Shown: positions 20,998 through 33,381, numbered from the stretch's first letter. The stretch: DNA of 64,000 bases from Siphonodentalium dalli (GCA_032622095.1 CP136064.1:259449863-259513862); one strand, 5' to 3'. Made by a program: numbers and translations. The notes: generated by a model from the sequence alone, not told the origin.

Positions 20998-22215
20998 GAT
21001 TATGGTTTAGAATGGAGTAAGCATTCAGAGGTAGGGATGTTTGGTATTGATAAGGATTATGGTTTAGAATGGAGTAAGCATTCAGAGGTAGGGATGTTTG
21101 GTATTGATAAGGATTATGGTTTAGAATGGAGTAAGCATTCAGAGGTAGGTATGTTTGGTATTGATAAGTATTATGGTTTAGAATGGAGTAAGCATTCAGA
21201 GGTAGGGATGTTTGTTATTGATAAGGATTATGGTTTAGAATGGAGTAAGCATTCAGAGGTAGGGATGTTTGTTATTGATAAGGATTATGGTTTAGAATGG
21301 AGTAAGCATTCAGAGGTAGGGATGTTTGGTATTGATAAGGATTATGGTTTAGAATGGAGTAAGCATTCAGAGGTAGGGATGTTTGATATTGATAAGTATT
21401 ATGGTTTAGAATGGAGTAAGCATTCAGAGGTAGGGATGTTTGGTATTGATAAGGATTATGGTTTAGAATGGAGTAAGCATTCAGAGGTAGGGATGTTTGG
21501 TATTGATAAGGATTATGGTTTAGAATGGAGTAAGCATTCAGAGGTAGGGATGTTTGGTATTGATAAGGATTATGTTTTAGACTGGAGTAAGCATTCAGAG
21601 GTAGGGATGTTTGGTATTGATAAGGATTATGATTTAGATTGGAGTAAGCATTCAGAGGTAGGGATGTTTGGTATTGATAAGGATTATGTTTTAGACTGGA
21701 GTAAGCATTCAGAGGTAGGGATGTTTGGTATTGATAAGTATTATGGTTTAGAATGGAGTAAGCATTGAGAGGTAGGGATGTTTGGTATTGATAAGGATTA
21801 TGTTTTAGACTGGAGTAAGCATTCAGAGGTAGGGATGTTTGGTATTGATAAGTATTATGGTTTAGAATGGAGTAAGCATTCAGAGGTAGGGATGTTTGGT
21901 ATTGATAAGGATTATGTTTTAGAATGGAGTAAGCATTCAGAGGTAGGGATGTTTGGTATTGATAAGGATTATGGTTTAGAATGGAGTAAGCATTCAGAGG
22001 TAGGGATGTTTGGTATTGATAAGGATTATGGTTTAGAATGGAGTAAGCATTCAGAGGTAGGGATGTTTGGTATTGATAAGGATTATGATTTAGATTGGAG
22101 TAAGCATTCAGAGGTAGGGATGTTTGGTATTGATAAGGATTATGGTTTAGAATGGAGTAAGCATTCAGAGGTCGGGATGTTTGGTATTGATAAGGATTAT
22201 ATTTTATGATAGAGT
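20998..22215 (+). repeat. 57-bp tandem array (21-22 units) that stays open in one frame
   Basis: Unit spacing is exactly 57 bp, so the + frame repeats a 19-residue unit DYGLEWSKHSEVGMFGIDK. It is open from 20992 to 21768, where one unit reads KH-stop (TGA at 21766-21768), and again to 22209. TGA at 20983-20985 lies just upstream and there is no ATG before the first unit. Differences between units are mostly replacements (D/Y, G/V/D, E/D) rather than silent, which argues against selection on a protein. I read it as satellite DNA. Confidence 0.85.
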
Positions 22216-22430
22216 ATGCATTCAGATGCAGGGATTTTTGGTGTTGATAAGGATTAGGGTTTGTGACAACGGGATGGAGTAAGCATTCAGAGGTCGGGAT
22301 GTTTGGTTTGGTTTATCATCTGTAAAACATCACCTGCGCCCCTTGTTCTATCCTTCCGCACTAGCACTCCTGCCAAATCAACTAGCCCATTAACACACAT
22401 CATGTTGTTCTGTATATTTTTGATGATCTC
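22216..22430. mobile_element. Remnant terminal repeat of the ACACAGAAYGAC element
   Basis: Bases ~22337-22412 (gcgccccttgttctatcctt through acatcatgttgttctgt) match the right terminal repeat of the element at 39304-41079 with scattered changes. No partner repeat is seen nearby, so this is an isolated end. Confidence 0.55.
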
Positions 22431-22841
22431 AAACCATGTCTGCCCTTTTAAAGCCTCTAAGTTGACCCATCTCAAACTGCATCTGACCTTATAAGGCACC
22501 TATGTTGACCCATCTCAAACTTGTCCTCCCTTATAAAGCCCCTAAGTTGACTTATTTCAAACTAGTCTGCCCTTATAAACCCCTTAAGTTGACCCATCTC
22601 AAACCGGGTCTGCCGTTAATTGATATAGCACCTAAGTTGACACATCTCAAACCACGTCTGCCCTTATAAACCCCCTAAGTTGACTCATTTAAAACTAGTC
22701 TTCCCTTATAAAACCCCTAAGTTGAACCCCTCAAGCCATTTCTGCCTTTTAAAGCCCCTAAGTGGACCCATCTCAAACCACTCTGCCCTTATAAACCCCC
22801 TAAGTTGATCCATCTCAATCAGTTTGCCCTTTTAAAGCTCC

Positions 22842-23227
22842 TTAACCCTTTACCCAACAAACCGGCCAAAACCGGCCAAATAGAGCTTCAACAGCCTAAA
22901 ATATCTTCGGTCTGTCTCAATAGAACCATACAAATATGGATATCATTGGAACCGGCTCCTTGACCACATTGTGATAGTTACAGTTATGCCCTGTGCCAAT
23001 GCATTCTCTTATATATGCGAGTCGACCATAGGTCGCCTCGCATATATAAGAGAATGCATTGGCCTAAAAAAAATCTTTACCATTTTTTCTTACATTCTTT
23101 AACAATTTTATAATTTTTAATGTGTTAAGCCAATGCATTCTCTTATATATGCGAGGCGAATTATGGTCGACTCGCATATATAAGAGAATGCATTGACACA
23201 GGGCCCTTCTGTTGGGTAAAGGGTTAA
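22842..23227. mobile_element. TTAA-flanked MITE with two hairpins, second copy
   Basis: Same ends (CCCTTTACCCAACA) and same two hairpins as 4-401, with small indels. It is flanked by TTAA at 22842-22845 and 23224-23227. It sits in the ctccTTAAcccatc word of the surrounding 39-bp unit, so the empty site is known from neighbouring units. Confidence 0.9.
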
Positions 23228-23642
23228 CCCATCTCAAATGGGGTCTGCCCTTTTAAAGCTTCTTAACCCATCTCAAATGGGGTCTGTCCTTTTAAGGCTC
23301 CTTAATCCACCTCAAATGGGGTCTGTCCTTTTAAAGCTCCTTAATCCACCTCAAATGGGGTCTGTCCTTTTAAGGCTCCTTAACCCATCTCAAATGGGGT
23401 CTGCCCTTTTAAGGCTCCTTAACCCATCTCAAATGGGGTCTGTCCTTTTAAGGCTCCTTAATCCACCTCAAATGGGGTCTGTCCTTTTAAAGCTCCTTAA
23501 TCCACCTCAAATGGGGTCTGCCCTTTTAAGGCTCCTTAACCCATCTCAAATGGGGTCTGCCCTTTTAAGGCTCCTTAATCCATCTCAAATGGGGTCTGCC
23601 CTTTTAAAGCTCCTTAACCCACCTCAAATCGGGTCTGCCCTT

Positions 23643-23893
23643 TTAACCCTTTGAGTGCCAGGTCCGATTTTTGTATCAACCCATATACCCTGTGCCAATG
23701 CATTCTCTTATATATGCGAGTCGACCATAGGTCGCCTCGCATATATAAGAGAATGCATTGGCTTAACAATTTTTTTTTTTTTTTTTTTTTTTACAATTTT
23801 TTACAATTTTAATATATTTTATTATATTCTTTAACAGACTTATTGTGTAGGTTTAGGGCCGATAATATCGGCCCCTGGCACTCAAAGGGTTAA
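23643..23893. mobile_element. TTAA-flanked MITE (GAGTGCCAGG ends)
   Basis: TTAA at 23643-23646 and 23890-23893; ends CCCTTTGAGTGCCAGG and mirror. One hairpin at 23691-23762 is followed by a ~26-base T run (23766-23791). It is inserted in the ccctttTAAag part of the 39-bp unit (target ttTTAAag), an independent hit on the same minisatellite. Confidence 0.88.
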
Positions 23894-24269
23894 AGCTTCT
23901 TAATCCATCTCAAATGGGGTCTGCCCTTTTAAAGCTCCTTAACCCACCTCAAATGGGGTCTGCCCTTTTAAGGCTTAGTAATGGAGCGTTATGATGAAGT
24001 ACACTTATAATGGCTGCATAAAAAATGTGTCGTTCTCCAATTTTATGCATTGAGCCAGGAAAATAATGGATATGAGCAGCCTGGCACTAACACAGTGGAC
24101 TGATAAGTCCCTGGGCGTACAGCGGATATGCTTGTTAGCCTTTTATGGCCCTGTTATCAGATATAAATCAATAATTGCAATTTGGCTCTAGACAAGTCTA
24201 TATAAGACTGGAACGTTAGCAGTGTGACTGACCATATAAATGAGAAAAACAGCCTGCATATGTAATAGG

Positions 24270-24698
24270 ACAAGTCTGGAAATAGTGTGTCTGTCATTTG
24301 CAGAATGAGGTCCCCATAGGGTGAATTTAGTGAATCCCGCACAGTGGGCTAGCATCACAAAATTCACCCTCTGGGAACCTCATTCTGCTTAGGCCTCATC
24401 TTCTGGGAAGTATCAATAGTCTCAAATTAACACTGTTTTAGTTACTTTTTCCCTTCTGGGAAGTTTCTATATCCCCTAATTTGCAGAAGATAAAATGCAT
24501 AATCGAGGTGACTAATGGGTGAACATCAACTTCAACTGGGGAAATTCAATCTGATCCTAGGTCTCCCATAGCAGTTGAGGCCTAAGCGTTCCCAGAGTGT
24601 GAACTTGGTGATGCTAGCCCACTGTGCGGTATAGCATCTAAATTCGCCCTCTGGGCGCCTCTTTCTGCAAATGACAGACACACTATTTGCAGACTTTG
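24270..24698. mobile_element. hAT-like palindromic MITE, complete
   Basis: Outer ends are CAAGTCTGGAAATAGTGTG and the mirror CACACTATTTGCAGACTTTG. Each is followed by gtctgtcatttgcag. Inside are two hairpins of the AGAGGGTGAATTTAGTGAT type separated by a spacer that includes tctcccatagcagttgaggc. No clear duplication is seen for this copy. Confidence 0.7.
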
Positions 24699-24709
24699 AA
24701 GGCTGGTTG

Positions 24710-27700
24710 GTGACACCCCTGGTTAAGTGATCCTGCTAATTTGCTATGATGCTGGTGGGTTCCATTGAAATACTATGATGCTGGTGGGTCCTGCTAATTT
24801 GCTATGATGCTGGTTGGTTGTGCTGAATTACTATGATGCTGGTGGGTTCTATTGAATTACTATGATGCTGGTGGGTTCTATTGAATTACTATGATGCTGG
24901 TGGGTTCTATTGAATTACTATGATGCTGGTGGGTCCTGCTAATTTGCTATGATGCTGGTGGGTTCCATTGAATTACTATGATGCTGGTGGGTTCTATTGA
25001 ATTACTATGATGCTGGTGGGTTCTATTGAATTACTATGATGCTTGTGTGTTCTATTTAATTACTATGATGCTGGTGGGTCCTGCTACTTTGCTATGATGC
25101 TGGTGGGTTCCATTGAATTACTATGATGCTGGTGGATTCTATTGAATTACTATGATGCTGGTGGGTTCTATTGAATTACTATGATGCTCAGCCTACGGGT
25201 GGGTTCTATTGAATTACTATGATGCTGGTGGGTTTTATTGAATTACTATGATGCTGGTGGGTTCTATTGAATTACTATGATGCTGGTGGATTCTATTGAA
25301 TTACTATGATGCTGGCAGGTTCTATTGAATTACTATGTTGCTGGTGGGTTTTATTGAATTACTATGATGCTTGTGTGTTCTATTTAATTACTATGATGCT
25401 GGTGGGTTCTGCTAATTTGCTATGATGCTGGTGGGTTCCATTGAATTACTATGATGCTGGTGGATTCTATTGAATTACTATGATGCCTGTGTGTTCTATT
25501 GAATTACTATGATGCCTGTGTGTTCTATTGAATTACTATGATGCTGGTGGGTTCTATTGAATTACTATGATGCTGGTGGGTTCTATTGAATTACTATGAT
25601 GCTGGTGGGTCCTGCTAATTTGCTATGATGCTGGTGGGTTCCATTGAATTACTATGATGCTGGTGGGTTCTATTGAATTACTATGATGCTGGTGGGTTCT
25701 ATAGAATTACTATGATGCTGGTGGGTTTTATTGAATTACTATGATGCTGTTGGGTTCCGTTGAATTACTATGATGCTGGTGGGTCCTGCTAATTTGCTAT
25801 GATGCTTGTGGGTTCTATTGAATTACTATGATGCTGGTGGGTTCTATTGAATTACTATGATGCTGGTGGGTTCTATTGAATTACTATGGTGCTGGTGTGT
25901 TTTATTGAATTAGTAGGGTGCTGGTGGGTTTTATTGAATTACTATGGTGCTGGTGGATTCTATTGAATTACTATGATGCTGGTGGATTCTATTGAATTAC
26001 TATGATGCTGGTTGGTTCTATTGAATTACTATGATGCTGGTGGGTTTTATTGAATTACTATGATGCTTGTGTGTTCTATTGAATTACTATGATGCTGGTG
26101 GGTTCTATTGAATTACTATGATGCTGGTGGGTCCTGCTAATTTGCTATGATGCTGGTGGGTTCCATTGAATTGCTATGATGCTGGTGGGTTCTATTGAAT
26201 TACTATGATGCTGGTGGGTCCTGCTAATTTGCTATGATGCTGGTGGGTTCTATTGAATTACTATGATGCTGGTGGGTTCTATTGAATTACTATGATGCTG
26301 GTGGGTTTTTATTGAATTACTATGATGCTGGTGGGTTCTATTGAATTACTATGATGCTGGTGGGTTTGTATTGAATTACTATGATGCTGGTGGGTTCTAT
26401 TGAATTACTATGATGCTGGTGGGTTTTTATTGAATTACTATGATGCTGGTGGATTCTATTGAATTACTATGATGCTGGTGGGTTCCATTGAATTACTATG
26501 ATGCTGGTGGGTTCTATTGAATTACTATGATGCTGGTGGGTTTTATTGAATTACTATGATGCTGGTGGGTTCCATTGAATTACTATGATGCTGGTGGGTT
26601 CTATTGAATTACTATGATGCTGGTGGGTCCTGCTAATTTGCTATGATGCTAGTGGGTTCTATTGAATTACGATGATGCTGGTGGGTCCTGCTAATTTGCT
26701 ATGATGCTGGTGGGTTCTATTGAATTACTATGATGCTAGTTGGTTCTATTGAATTACTATGATGCTGGTGGGTCCTGCTAATTTGCTATGATGCTGGTGG
26801 GTTCTATTGAATTACTATGATGCTAGTGGTTTCTATTGAATTACTATGATGCTGGTGGGTCCTGCTAATTTGATATGATGCTGGTGGGTTCTATTGAATT
26901 ACTATGATGCTAGTGGGTTCTATTGAATTACTATGATGCTGGTGGGTCCTGCTAATTTGCTATGACGCTGGTGGGTTCTATTGAATTACTATGATGCTGG
27001 TGGGTTCTATTGAATTACTATGATGCTGGTGGGTTTTATTGAATTACTATGATGCTGGTGGGTCCTGCTAATTTGATATGATGCTGGTGGGTTCTATTGA
27101 ATTACTATGATGCTAGTGGGTTCTATTGAATTACTATGATGCTGGTGGGTCCTGCTAATTTGCTATGACGCTGGTGGGTTCTATTGAATTACTATGATGC
27201 TGGTGGGTTCTATTGAATTACTATGATGCTGGTGGGTCCTGCTAATTTGATATGATGCTGGTGGGTTCTATTGAATTACTATGATGCTGGTGGATTCTAT
27301 TGAATTACTATGATGCTGGCAGGTTCTATTGAATTACTATGTTGCTGGTGGGTTTTATTGAATTACTATGATGCTTGTGTGTTCTATTTAATTACTATGA
27401 TGCTGGTGGGTTCTGCTAATTTGCTATGATGCTGGTGGGTTCCATTGAATTACTATGATGCTGGTGGATTCTATTGAATTACTATGATGCTGGCAGGTTC
27501 TATTGAATTACTATGATGCCTGTGTGTTCTATTGAATTACTATGATGCTGGTGGGTTCTATTGAATTACTATGATGCTGGTGGGTTCTATTGAATTACTA
27601 TGATGCTGGTGGGTCCTGCTAATTTGCTATGATGCTGGTGGGTTCCATTGAATTACTATGATGCTGGTGGGTTCTATAGAATGACTATGATGCTGGTGGG

Positions 27701-30055
27701 TTTTATTGAATTACTATGATGCTGTTGGGTTCCGTTGAATTACTATGATGCTGGTGGGTCCTGCTAATTTGCTATGATGCTGGTGGGTTCTATTGAATTA
27801 CTATGATGCTGGTGGGTTCTATTGAATTACTATGATGCTGGTGGGTTCTATTGAATTACTATGGTGCTGGTGTGTTTTATTGAATTAGTAGGGTGCTGGT
27901 GGGTTTTATTGAATTACTATGGTGCTGGTGGATTCTATTGAATTACTATGATGCTGGTGGATTCTATTGAATTACTATGATGCTGGTGGGTTCTATTGAA
28001 TTACTATGATGCTGGTGGGTTTTATTGAATTACTATGATGCTTGTGTGTTCTATTGAATTACTATGATGCTGGTGGGTTCTATTGAATTACTATGATGCT
28101 GGTGGGTTCTATTGAATTACTATGATGCTGGTGGGTCCTGCTAATTTGCTATGATGCTGGTGGGTTCCATTGAATTACTATGATGCTGGTGGGTTCTATT
28201 GAATTACTATGATGCTGGTGGGTCCTGCTAATTTGCTATGATGCTGGTGGGTTCTATTGAATGACTATGATGCTGGTGGGTTCTATTGAATTACTATGAT
28301 GCTGGTGGGTTTTTATTGAATTACTATGATGCTGGTGGGTTCTATTGAATTACTATGATGCTGGTGGGTTTTATTGAATTACTATGATGCTGGTGGGTTC
28401 CATTGAATTACTATGATGCTGGTTGGTTCTATTGAATTACTATGATGCTGGTGGGTTTTATTGAATTACTATGATGCTGGTGGGTCCTGCTAATTTCCTA
28501 TGACGCTGGTGGGTTCCATTGAATTACTATGATGCTGGTGGGTTCGATTGAATTACTATGATGCTGGTGGGTCCTGCTAATTTGCTATGATGCTAGTGGG
28601 TTCTATTGAATTACGATGATGCTGGTGGGTCCTGCTAATTTGCTATGATGCTGGTGGGTTCTATTGAATTACTATGATGCTAGTGGGTTCTATTGAATTA
28701 CTATGATGCTGGTGGGTCCTGCTAATTTGCTTTGATGCTGGTGGGTTCTATTGAATTACTATGATGCTAGTGGTTTCTATTGAATTACTATGATGCTGGT
28801 GGGTCCTGCTAATTTGATATGATGCTGGTGGGTTCTATTGAATTACTATGATGCTAGTGGGTTCTATTGAATTACTATGATGCTGGTGGGTCCTGCTAAT
28901 TTGCTATGACGCTGGTGGGTTCTATTGAATTACTATGATGCTGGTGGGTTCTATTGAATTACTATGATGCTGGTGGGTCCTGCTAATTTGATATGATGCT
29001 GGTGGGTTCTATTGAATTACTATGATGCTAGTGGGTTCTATTGAATTGCTATGATGCTGGTGGGTTCTATTGAATTACTATGATGCTGGTGGGTTCTATT
29101 GAATTACTATGATGCTGGTGGGTTCTATTGAATTACTATGATGCTGGTGGGTTTTATTGAATTACTATGATGCTGGTGGGTTCTATTGAATTACTATGAT
29201 GCTGGTGGGTTCTATTGAATTACTATGATGCTGTTGGGTCCTGCTAATTTGCTATGATGCTAGTGGGTTCTATTGAATTACTATGATGCTGGTGGGTTCT
29301 ATTGAATTACTATGATGCTGGTGGGTTTTATTGAATTACTATGATGCTGGTGGGTTCCATTGAATTACTATGATGCTGGTGGGTTCTATTGAATTACTAT
29401 GATGCTGGTGGGTTCTATAGAATTACTATGATGCTGGTGGGTTCTATTGAATTACTATGATGCTGGTGGGTTCCGTTGAATTACTATGATGCTGGTGGGT
29501 TCTGCTAATTTGCTATGATGCTGGTGGGTTCTATTGAATTACTATGATGATGGTGTGTTCTATTGAATTACTATGATGCTGGTGGGTCCTGCTAATTTGC
29601 TATGATGCTGGTGGATTCTATTGAATTACTATGATGCTGGTTGGTTCTATTGAATTACTATGATGCTGGCGGGTTTTATTGAATTACTATGATGCTGGTG
29701 GGTTCCGTTGAATTACTATGATGCTGGTGGGTTCTATTGAATTACTATGATGCTGGTGGGTTCTGTTGAATTACTATGATGCTGGTGGGTTCTATTGAAT
29801 TACTATGATGCTGGTGGGTCCGGCTAATTTACTATGATGCTGGTGGGTTCTATTGAATTACTATGATGCTGGTGGGTTTTATTGAATTACTATGATGCTG
29901 GTTGGTTCTATTGAATTACTATGATGCTGGTGGGTTTTATTGAATTACTATGATGCTGGTTGGTTCTATTGAATTACTATGATGCTGGTGGGTTTTATTG
30001 AATTACTGTGGTGCTGGTGGGTTCTATTGAATTACAATGATGCTGGTGGGCATAC
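24710..30055. repeat. 5.3-kb satellite of 29-bp units with higher-order structure
   Basis: The unit is ggtgggttctattgaattac plus tatgatgct, with exact 29-bp spacing and about 180 copies. Recurrent variants include gtcctgctaatttgc, gttccattgaattac and gttttattgaattac. Rare variants recur ~2 kb apart: ggcaggt at 25314 and 27318, agtagggtg at 25912 and 27887, ttacgatg at 26667 and 28611. This shows at least one ~1.95-2.0-kb block duplication. 29 is not a multiple of three and no long frame exists. Confidence 0.92.
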
Positions 30056-30711
30056 AAATTCCTACATAACTGTTTAAAGGTGTATCACCGAAAGATGTCG
30101 TTAATTGATGCTTGAAGACAATATATACACTTACCGTTTATCCTGTCCACTGGGCGCCGCCATCTTGAAAAAAGTACTAACCTAACTGTGTATCCGACAG
30201 TGTTCAGGGTGACCTCTAGATGGTCAATTGTTTCCTATATTCGTTACACAATATGGCACATCCTGTAGCCCACACTTATTGAAGAAATTCTTTGAAAATT
30301 TACAGGCATGTTTAGAATCAGTTCAAGATGGGAGCTATCAAATTTGAAAGATTATTGACGAAAATCTTGGCTGCCGCCAGTCATATTGGATTTTACTCTT
30401 TGCAGGGCTAAATGCTTCAGCACACCCTACAGTGAAAATTTTTCATCAAATTGATCCAAAACTTAATTCACATTGCTCTTCGGGTTGACCTCTGGTATTG
30501 CTTAAACAATTAAACTTTCTTCATTCCTTATCACTCCATTGTCTGTAATGCATGATATAACCCCCTCTCCAAGTTGAGCTACAGTGTCATTAACACTTTC
30601 ATTATTTATACTTTTGGACTGGCTAAAACTGCTCTGACAGCAGACTTCATCATTGGTGGAATACAAGCTTCCAGTGAGCATAGTGGGGTACCTAATAATT
30701 ATGGGCCCAGA
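30056..30711. repeat. Decayed gccatcttgg-family element; no gene
   Basis: Between ~30139 and 30602 are gccgccatcttgaaa, gtcatattggattttactct, ttcagcacaccctacag and the closing words aagttgagctacagtgtcat and taacactttcatta. It looks like a one- to two-unit relic of the family at 4884-6060. Confidence 0.55.
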
Positions 30712-31106
30712 ACAATGTGGCATGACACATTGCTCACATAGATGTGGGCATCATAAAACAAAGGTACACATGTAAAGTAATGCTCTAATTAATCGACTCC
30801 TTAACCACAGCAGAATTATGGGTAAATTTTCAGGATTTAGTCGGAAATATGGCTTGTTGCCATTCATCGGAAAGCTCGCAGGGAGCAATGTGGCATCACA
30901 CATTGCTCACATAGATGTGGGCACCATAAAACAAAGGTACACATGTACAGTAATGCTCTAATTAATCGACTTCTTAAACACAGCAGAATTATGGGTAACT
31001 TTTCAGGATTTAGTCGGAAAGATGGCTTGTTGCCATTTATTGGAAAGCTCTCACGGAGCAATGTTGCTCACATAGATGTGGGCACCATAAAACAAAGGTA
31101 CACATG
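30712..31106. repeat. Tandem copies of flank plus half foldback MITE
   Basis: A ~172-bp block is repeated head to tail: gagcaatgtggcat, cacatagatgtgggcacc, ataaaacaaaggtacacatg, then the left arm of the TA foldback family. It occurs at ~30712-30880 and ~30882-31054, and its flank again at 31055-31106 before a complete foldback. The two half elements (30773-30877, 30946-31053) both end at the GGAAAGCTC apex. Confidence 0.8.
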
Positions 31107-31313
31107 TACAGTAATGCTCTAAGTAATCGACTCCTTAACCACAGCAGAATTATGGGTAACTTTTCAGGATTTAGTCGGAAAGATGGCTTGTTGCCATTCA
31201 TCGGAAAGCTCTCGCCGATAGCTTTCCGATGAATGGCAACAAGCCATATTTCCTGAAAAGTTACCCATAATTCTGCTGTGGTTAAGGAGTCGATTAATTA
31301 GAGCATTACTGTA
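31107..31313. mobile_element. TA-flanked foldback MITE, complete third copy of the block
   Basis: TACAGTAATGCTCT with both arms; the right arm lacks a few bases near cgactaaat. It is probably the source of the half copies just upstream. Confidence 0.8.
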
Positions 31314-32257
31314 ATTATGGTGAAGACATTGGCACTAAGAAAGCTCTAGAGATGCATTTTTATCATGTTGATCACAAACTTAGTGGGGTAATGATTCAGA
31401 ATTCCATTGCCCTGTGGCCAATCGAGGATTCCACTGAACATCATTGCTTCTCTAATTGTTTCTCTTTTTTTGCACATGTTTTTCGATCATAGATGACAGA
31501 TGGATTTGTATTGATTTCATATCCACACCCCATATCATTAAGCATGCTACTAAGTGGTCTAATTGCAAGGCATAATATGAGAGTAGACAGATAAATTACT
31601 TGACAAATGCCGCTTTTAATATTTGATCATACAGTTTCTATTACACACCTGTGTATTAGTCCATGCAGTGCATTTATAATTTTACCTGGAACAAAAAGCA
31701 ACAGAATTTTTCTTTCAGAAACTAATATATAAACACCCAGAATATATATATAAATAAATTATAAACAAAGTACTCAAAATCAACAAAAAAAGGAAATTTG
31801 GTATATTTTGTGAAATAAATTTATGATAATTTGGTAAAATATGCTATTTATGGTTTTTCAAGGATATTTATGAAAAACTCAAATTCACAATTCTTCCATT
31901 TTTACCCTTTTGAAAAACTTAAATTCACAAGTTCTTCCATTTTTACCCTTTTGTTTAGATCTTACTATCCTGATTACAATGCATCAAACCTCTCTCTCAC
32001 ATTTTATTTTTCAACTCATGTGCCTCCAAAATAGGGAGTTACTAGAAAAGCGAGGGTTTTCCAAAGATATTTACTTAGAAGTATTTCAAAAGATAGTTAT
32101 ATTCAATAAAAAAATATGTAAAGTTCTAAGTATAGTAACCCTTCCTGTCCCAATTCATAGAAAAATCAGGGAAATTAAATAATTTACTTGTGACAGAAAC
32201 TCCTGTTGACTGGTCTCTGACTTGAAATTATTATTTTATTCCTCTGAATCAATACAG
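31314..32257. other. No gene seen
   Basis: A+T-rich. A ~42-bp phrase (aaattcacaattcttccatt, tttacccttttg) is duplicated at ~31878 and ~31920. This creates the two overlapping short frames there, neither recognisable. Confidence 0.45.
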
Positions 32258-32475
32258 TCAAGTCTGAGTTTAGTGTACATCACAATTATTCACCATTTGG
32301 GAACTTCAATCTGAGTCTATGTCTCCCATAGCAGATGACGCCATGCAGAATGAGGTCCCCAGAGGGTGAATTTAGTGATGTTAAAAAATAATTAGCCCAC
32401 AATGCGGGATAATGTCACGAAATTCACCCTCTCGGGACTTCATTCTGCAAATAACACACTAAACCAAGGCTTGCG
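32258..32475. mobile_element. hAT-like palindromic MITE, internally shortened copy
   Basis: It starts caagtctgagtttagtgt, goes straight to the aacttcaatctgag / tctcccatagcag spacer, then one hairpin (gtgatgtt...ataatgtcac), and ends acacactaaaccaaggcttg. Part of the left hairpin is missing. Confidence 0.6.
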
Positions 32476-32571
32476 TGTAGCTAGGTATCATATTTATCCA
32501 CATGACCAACATTATAGCCAGTTTATGACATCTTGGATACCACGTCACTATTGAGAAATTGGACGTCCAGG

Positions 32572-32677
32572 TACAGTAATGCCCTAAGTAATCGACTCCT
32601 TAACCACAGCAGAATTATGGGTAACGTTTCAGGATTTAGTCGGAAATATGGCTTGTTGCCATTCATCGGAAAGCTCT
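32572..32677. mobile_element. Left half of a TA foldback MITE
   Basis: TACAGTAATGCCCT through GGAAAGCTCT, then unrelated sequence (tgtattgtattatg). The right arm is absent and the end is at the apex. Confidence 0.75.
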
Positions 32678-33227
32678 TGTATTGTATTATGTATCCTGAG
32701 AGGGGTGAAACCATTAGCCTTTATCAAGAAATCAATTCGTTGGCCATTGTTTATACAAACTATTATAGAAGGGAAGAGGCGATGTACTTGTGGTATATAT
32801 AAACAATAACGAATAGACTACTGGCAAACCATTGATACTGGTATTTTTCATAAATTGATTACGTTAAATTCTTGTCTCCCGTGTTTTCCCAACTCTTAAT
32901 GACAAAAACACACATATCCCCCCCCCCCCCCCCCCCCACCAGGTTTACTCAACATACTCAGAGTAAATTATTATCATAAACTAATCATATCATCCAAACA
33001 AACTATTAGCATTGGTCATACTCCGAGCTTATCGACTGCTGGAGGAGGGGCGGGTTGGGGTTGGGAGGTTTGTGATATGCCATGCTTTCATGAGTCCGTT
33101 GTGTACGTTATCTTGGTCCGTACGTTGTGTTGACATGATCAGTTTCCTGTGTTAAGCTGTTGACATGGGAGTGTAAATTGTGATATAATGCAGAACTTCC
33201 AATTATTAATTGCAGCTAATAAATTTG
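32678..33227. other. No gene; 20-bp poly-C tract
   Basis: An uninterrupted run of 20 C lies at 32918-32937. Otherwise unremarkable; the 89-codon frame ending at 32802 starts inside a MITE arm. Confidence 0.5.
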
Positions 33228-33381
33228 ATATAAGGATTAACTGTCATGTGGACTGTTTTTATGGAGATGTAACCGCGAGGTGAGTGGTCATAACTGTTCG
33301 GGTTTTACATACATGTTATGACCACTCACCTCGCGGTTACATCTCCATAAAAACAGTCCACATGACAGTTAATCCTTATAT
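33228..33381. repeat. Perfect inverted repeat, 67-bp arms and 20-bp loop
   Basis: Arms 33228-33294 and 33315-33381 are exact mirror images by my reading. They carry CTGTCATGTGGACTG, GGAGATGTAACCGCGAGGTG and AGTGGTCATAAC. They share no sequence with the MITE families here. A perfect arm match implies a recent snap-back duplication or arm homogenisation. Confidence 0.85.

Larger units (their letters stand above)
22430..23960. repeat. ~39-43-bp minisatellite, interrupted by two TTAA elements
   Basis: The unit is ggggtctgcccttttaaag plus ctccttaacccatctcaaat. The left part (22430-22840) is diverged (cccctaagttgacccatc). The right part (23228-23642 and 23894-23965) is homogeneous at 39 bp. Because 39 is a multiple of three, it gives a 138-codon open frame on + (MGSVLLRLLNPPQ-type 13-residue repeat), which I regard as non-coding. 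Confidence 0.85.

Noticed and set aside
20995-21768. 257-codon open frame with 19-residue repeats
   Set aside because: The frame starts at TTG with a TGA just upstream, has no ATG context, and the unit differences are mainly replacements. It is best read as a 57-bp satellite.
23238-23654. 138-codon open frame of 13-residue repeats
   Set aside because: It is the translation of a 39-bp minisatellite that runs on beyond the frame and is interrupted by MITEs.
24710-30055. CRISPR-like direct repeats
   Set aside because: Units are contiguous 29-bp repeats with no unique spacers, and the genome is eukaryotic in character.
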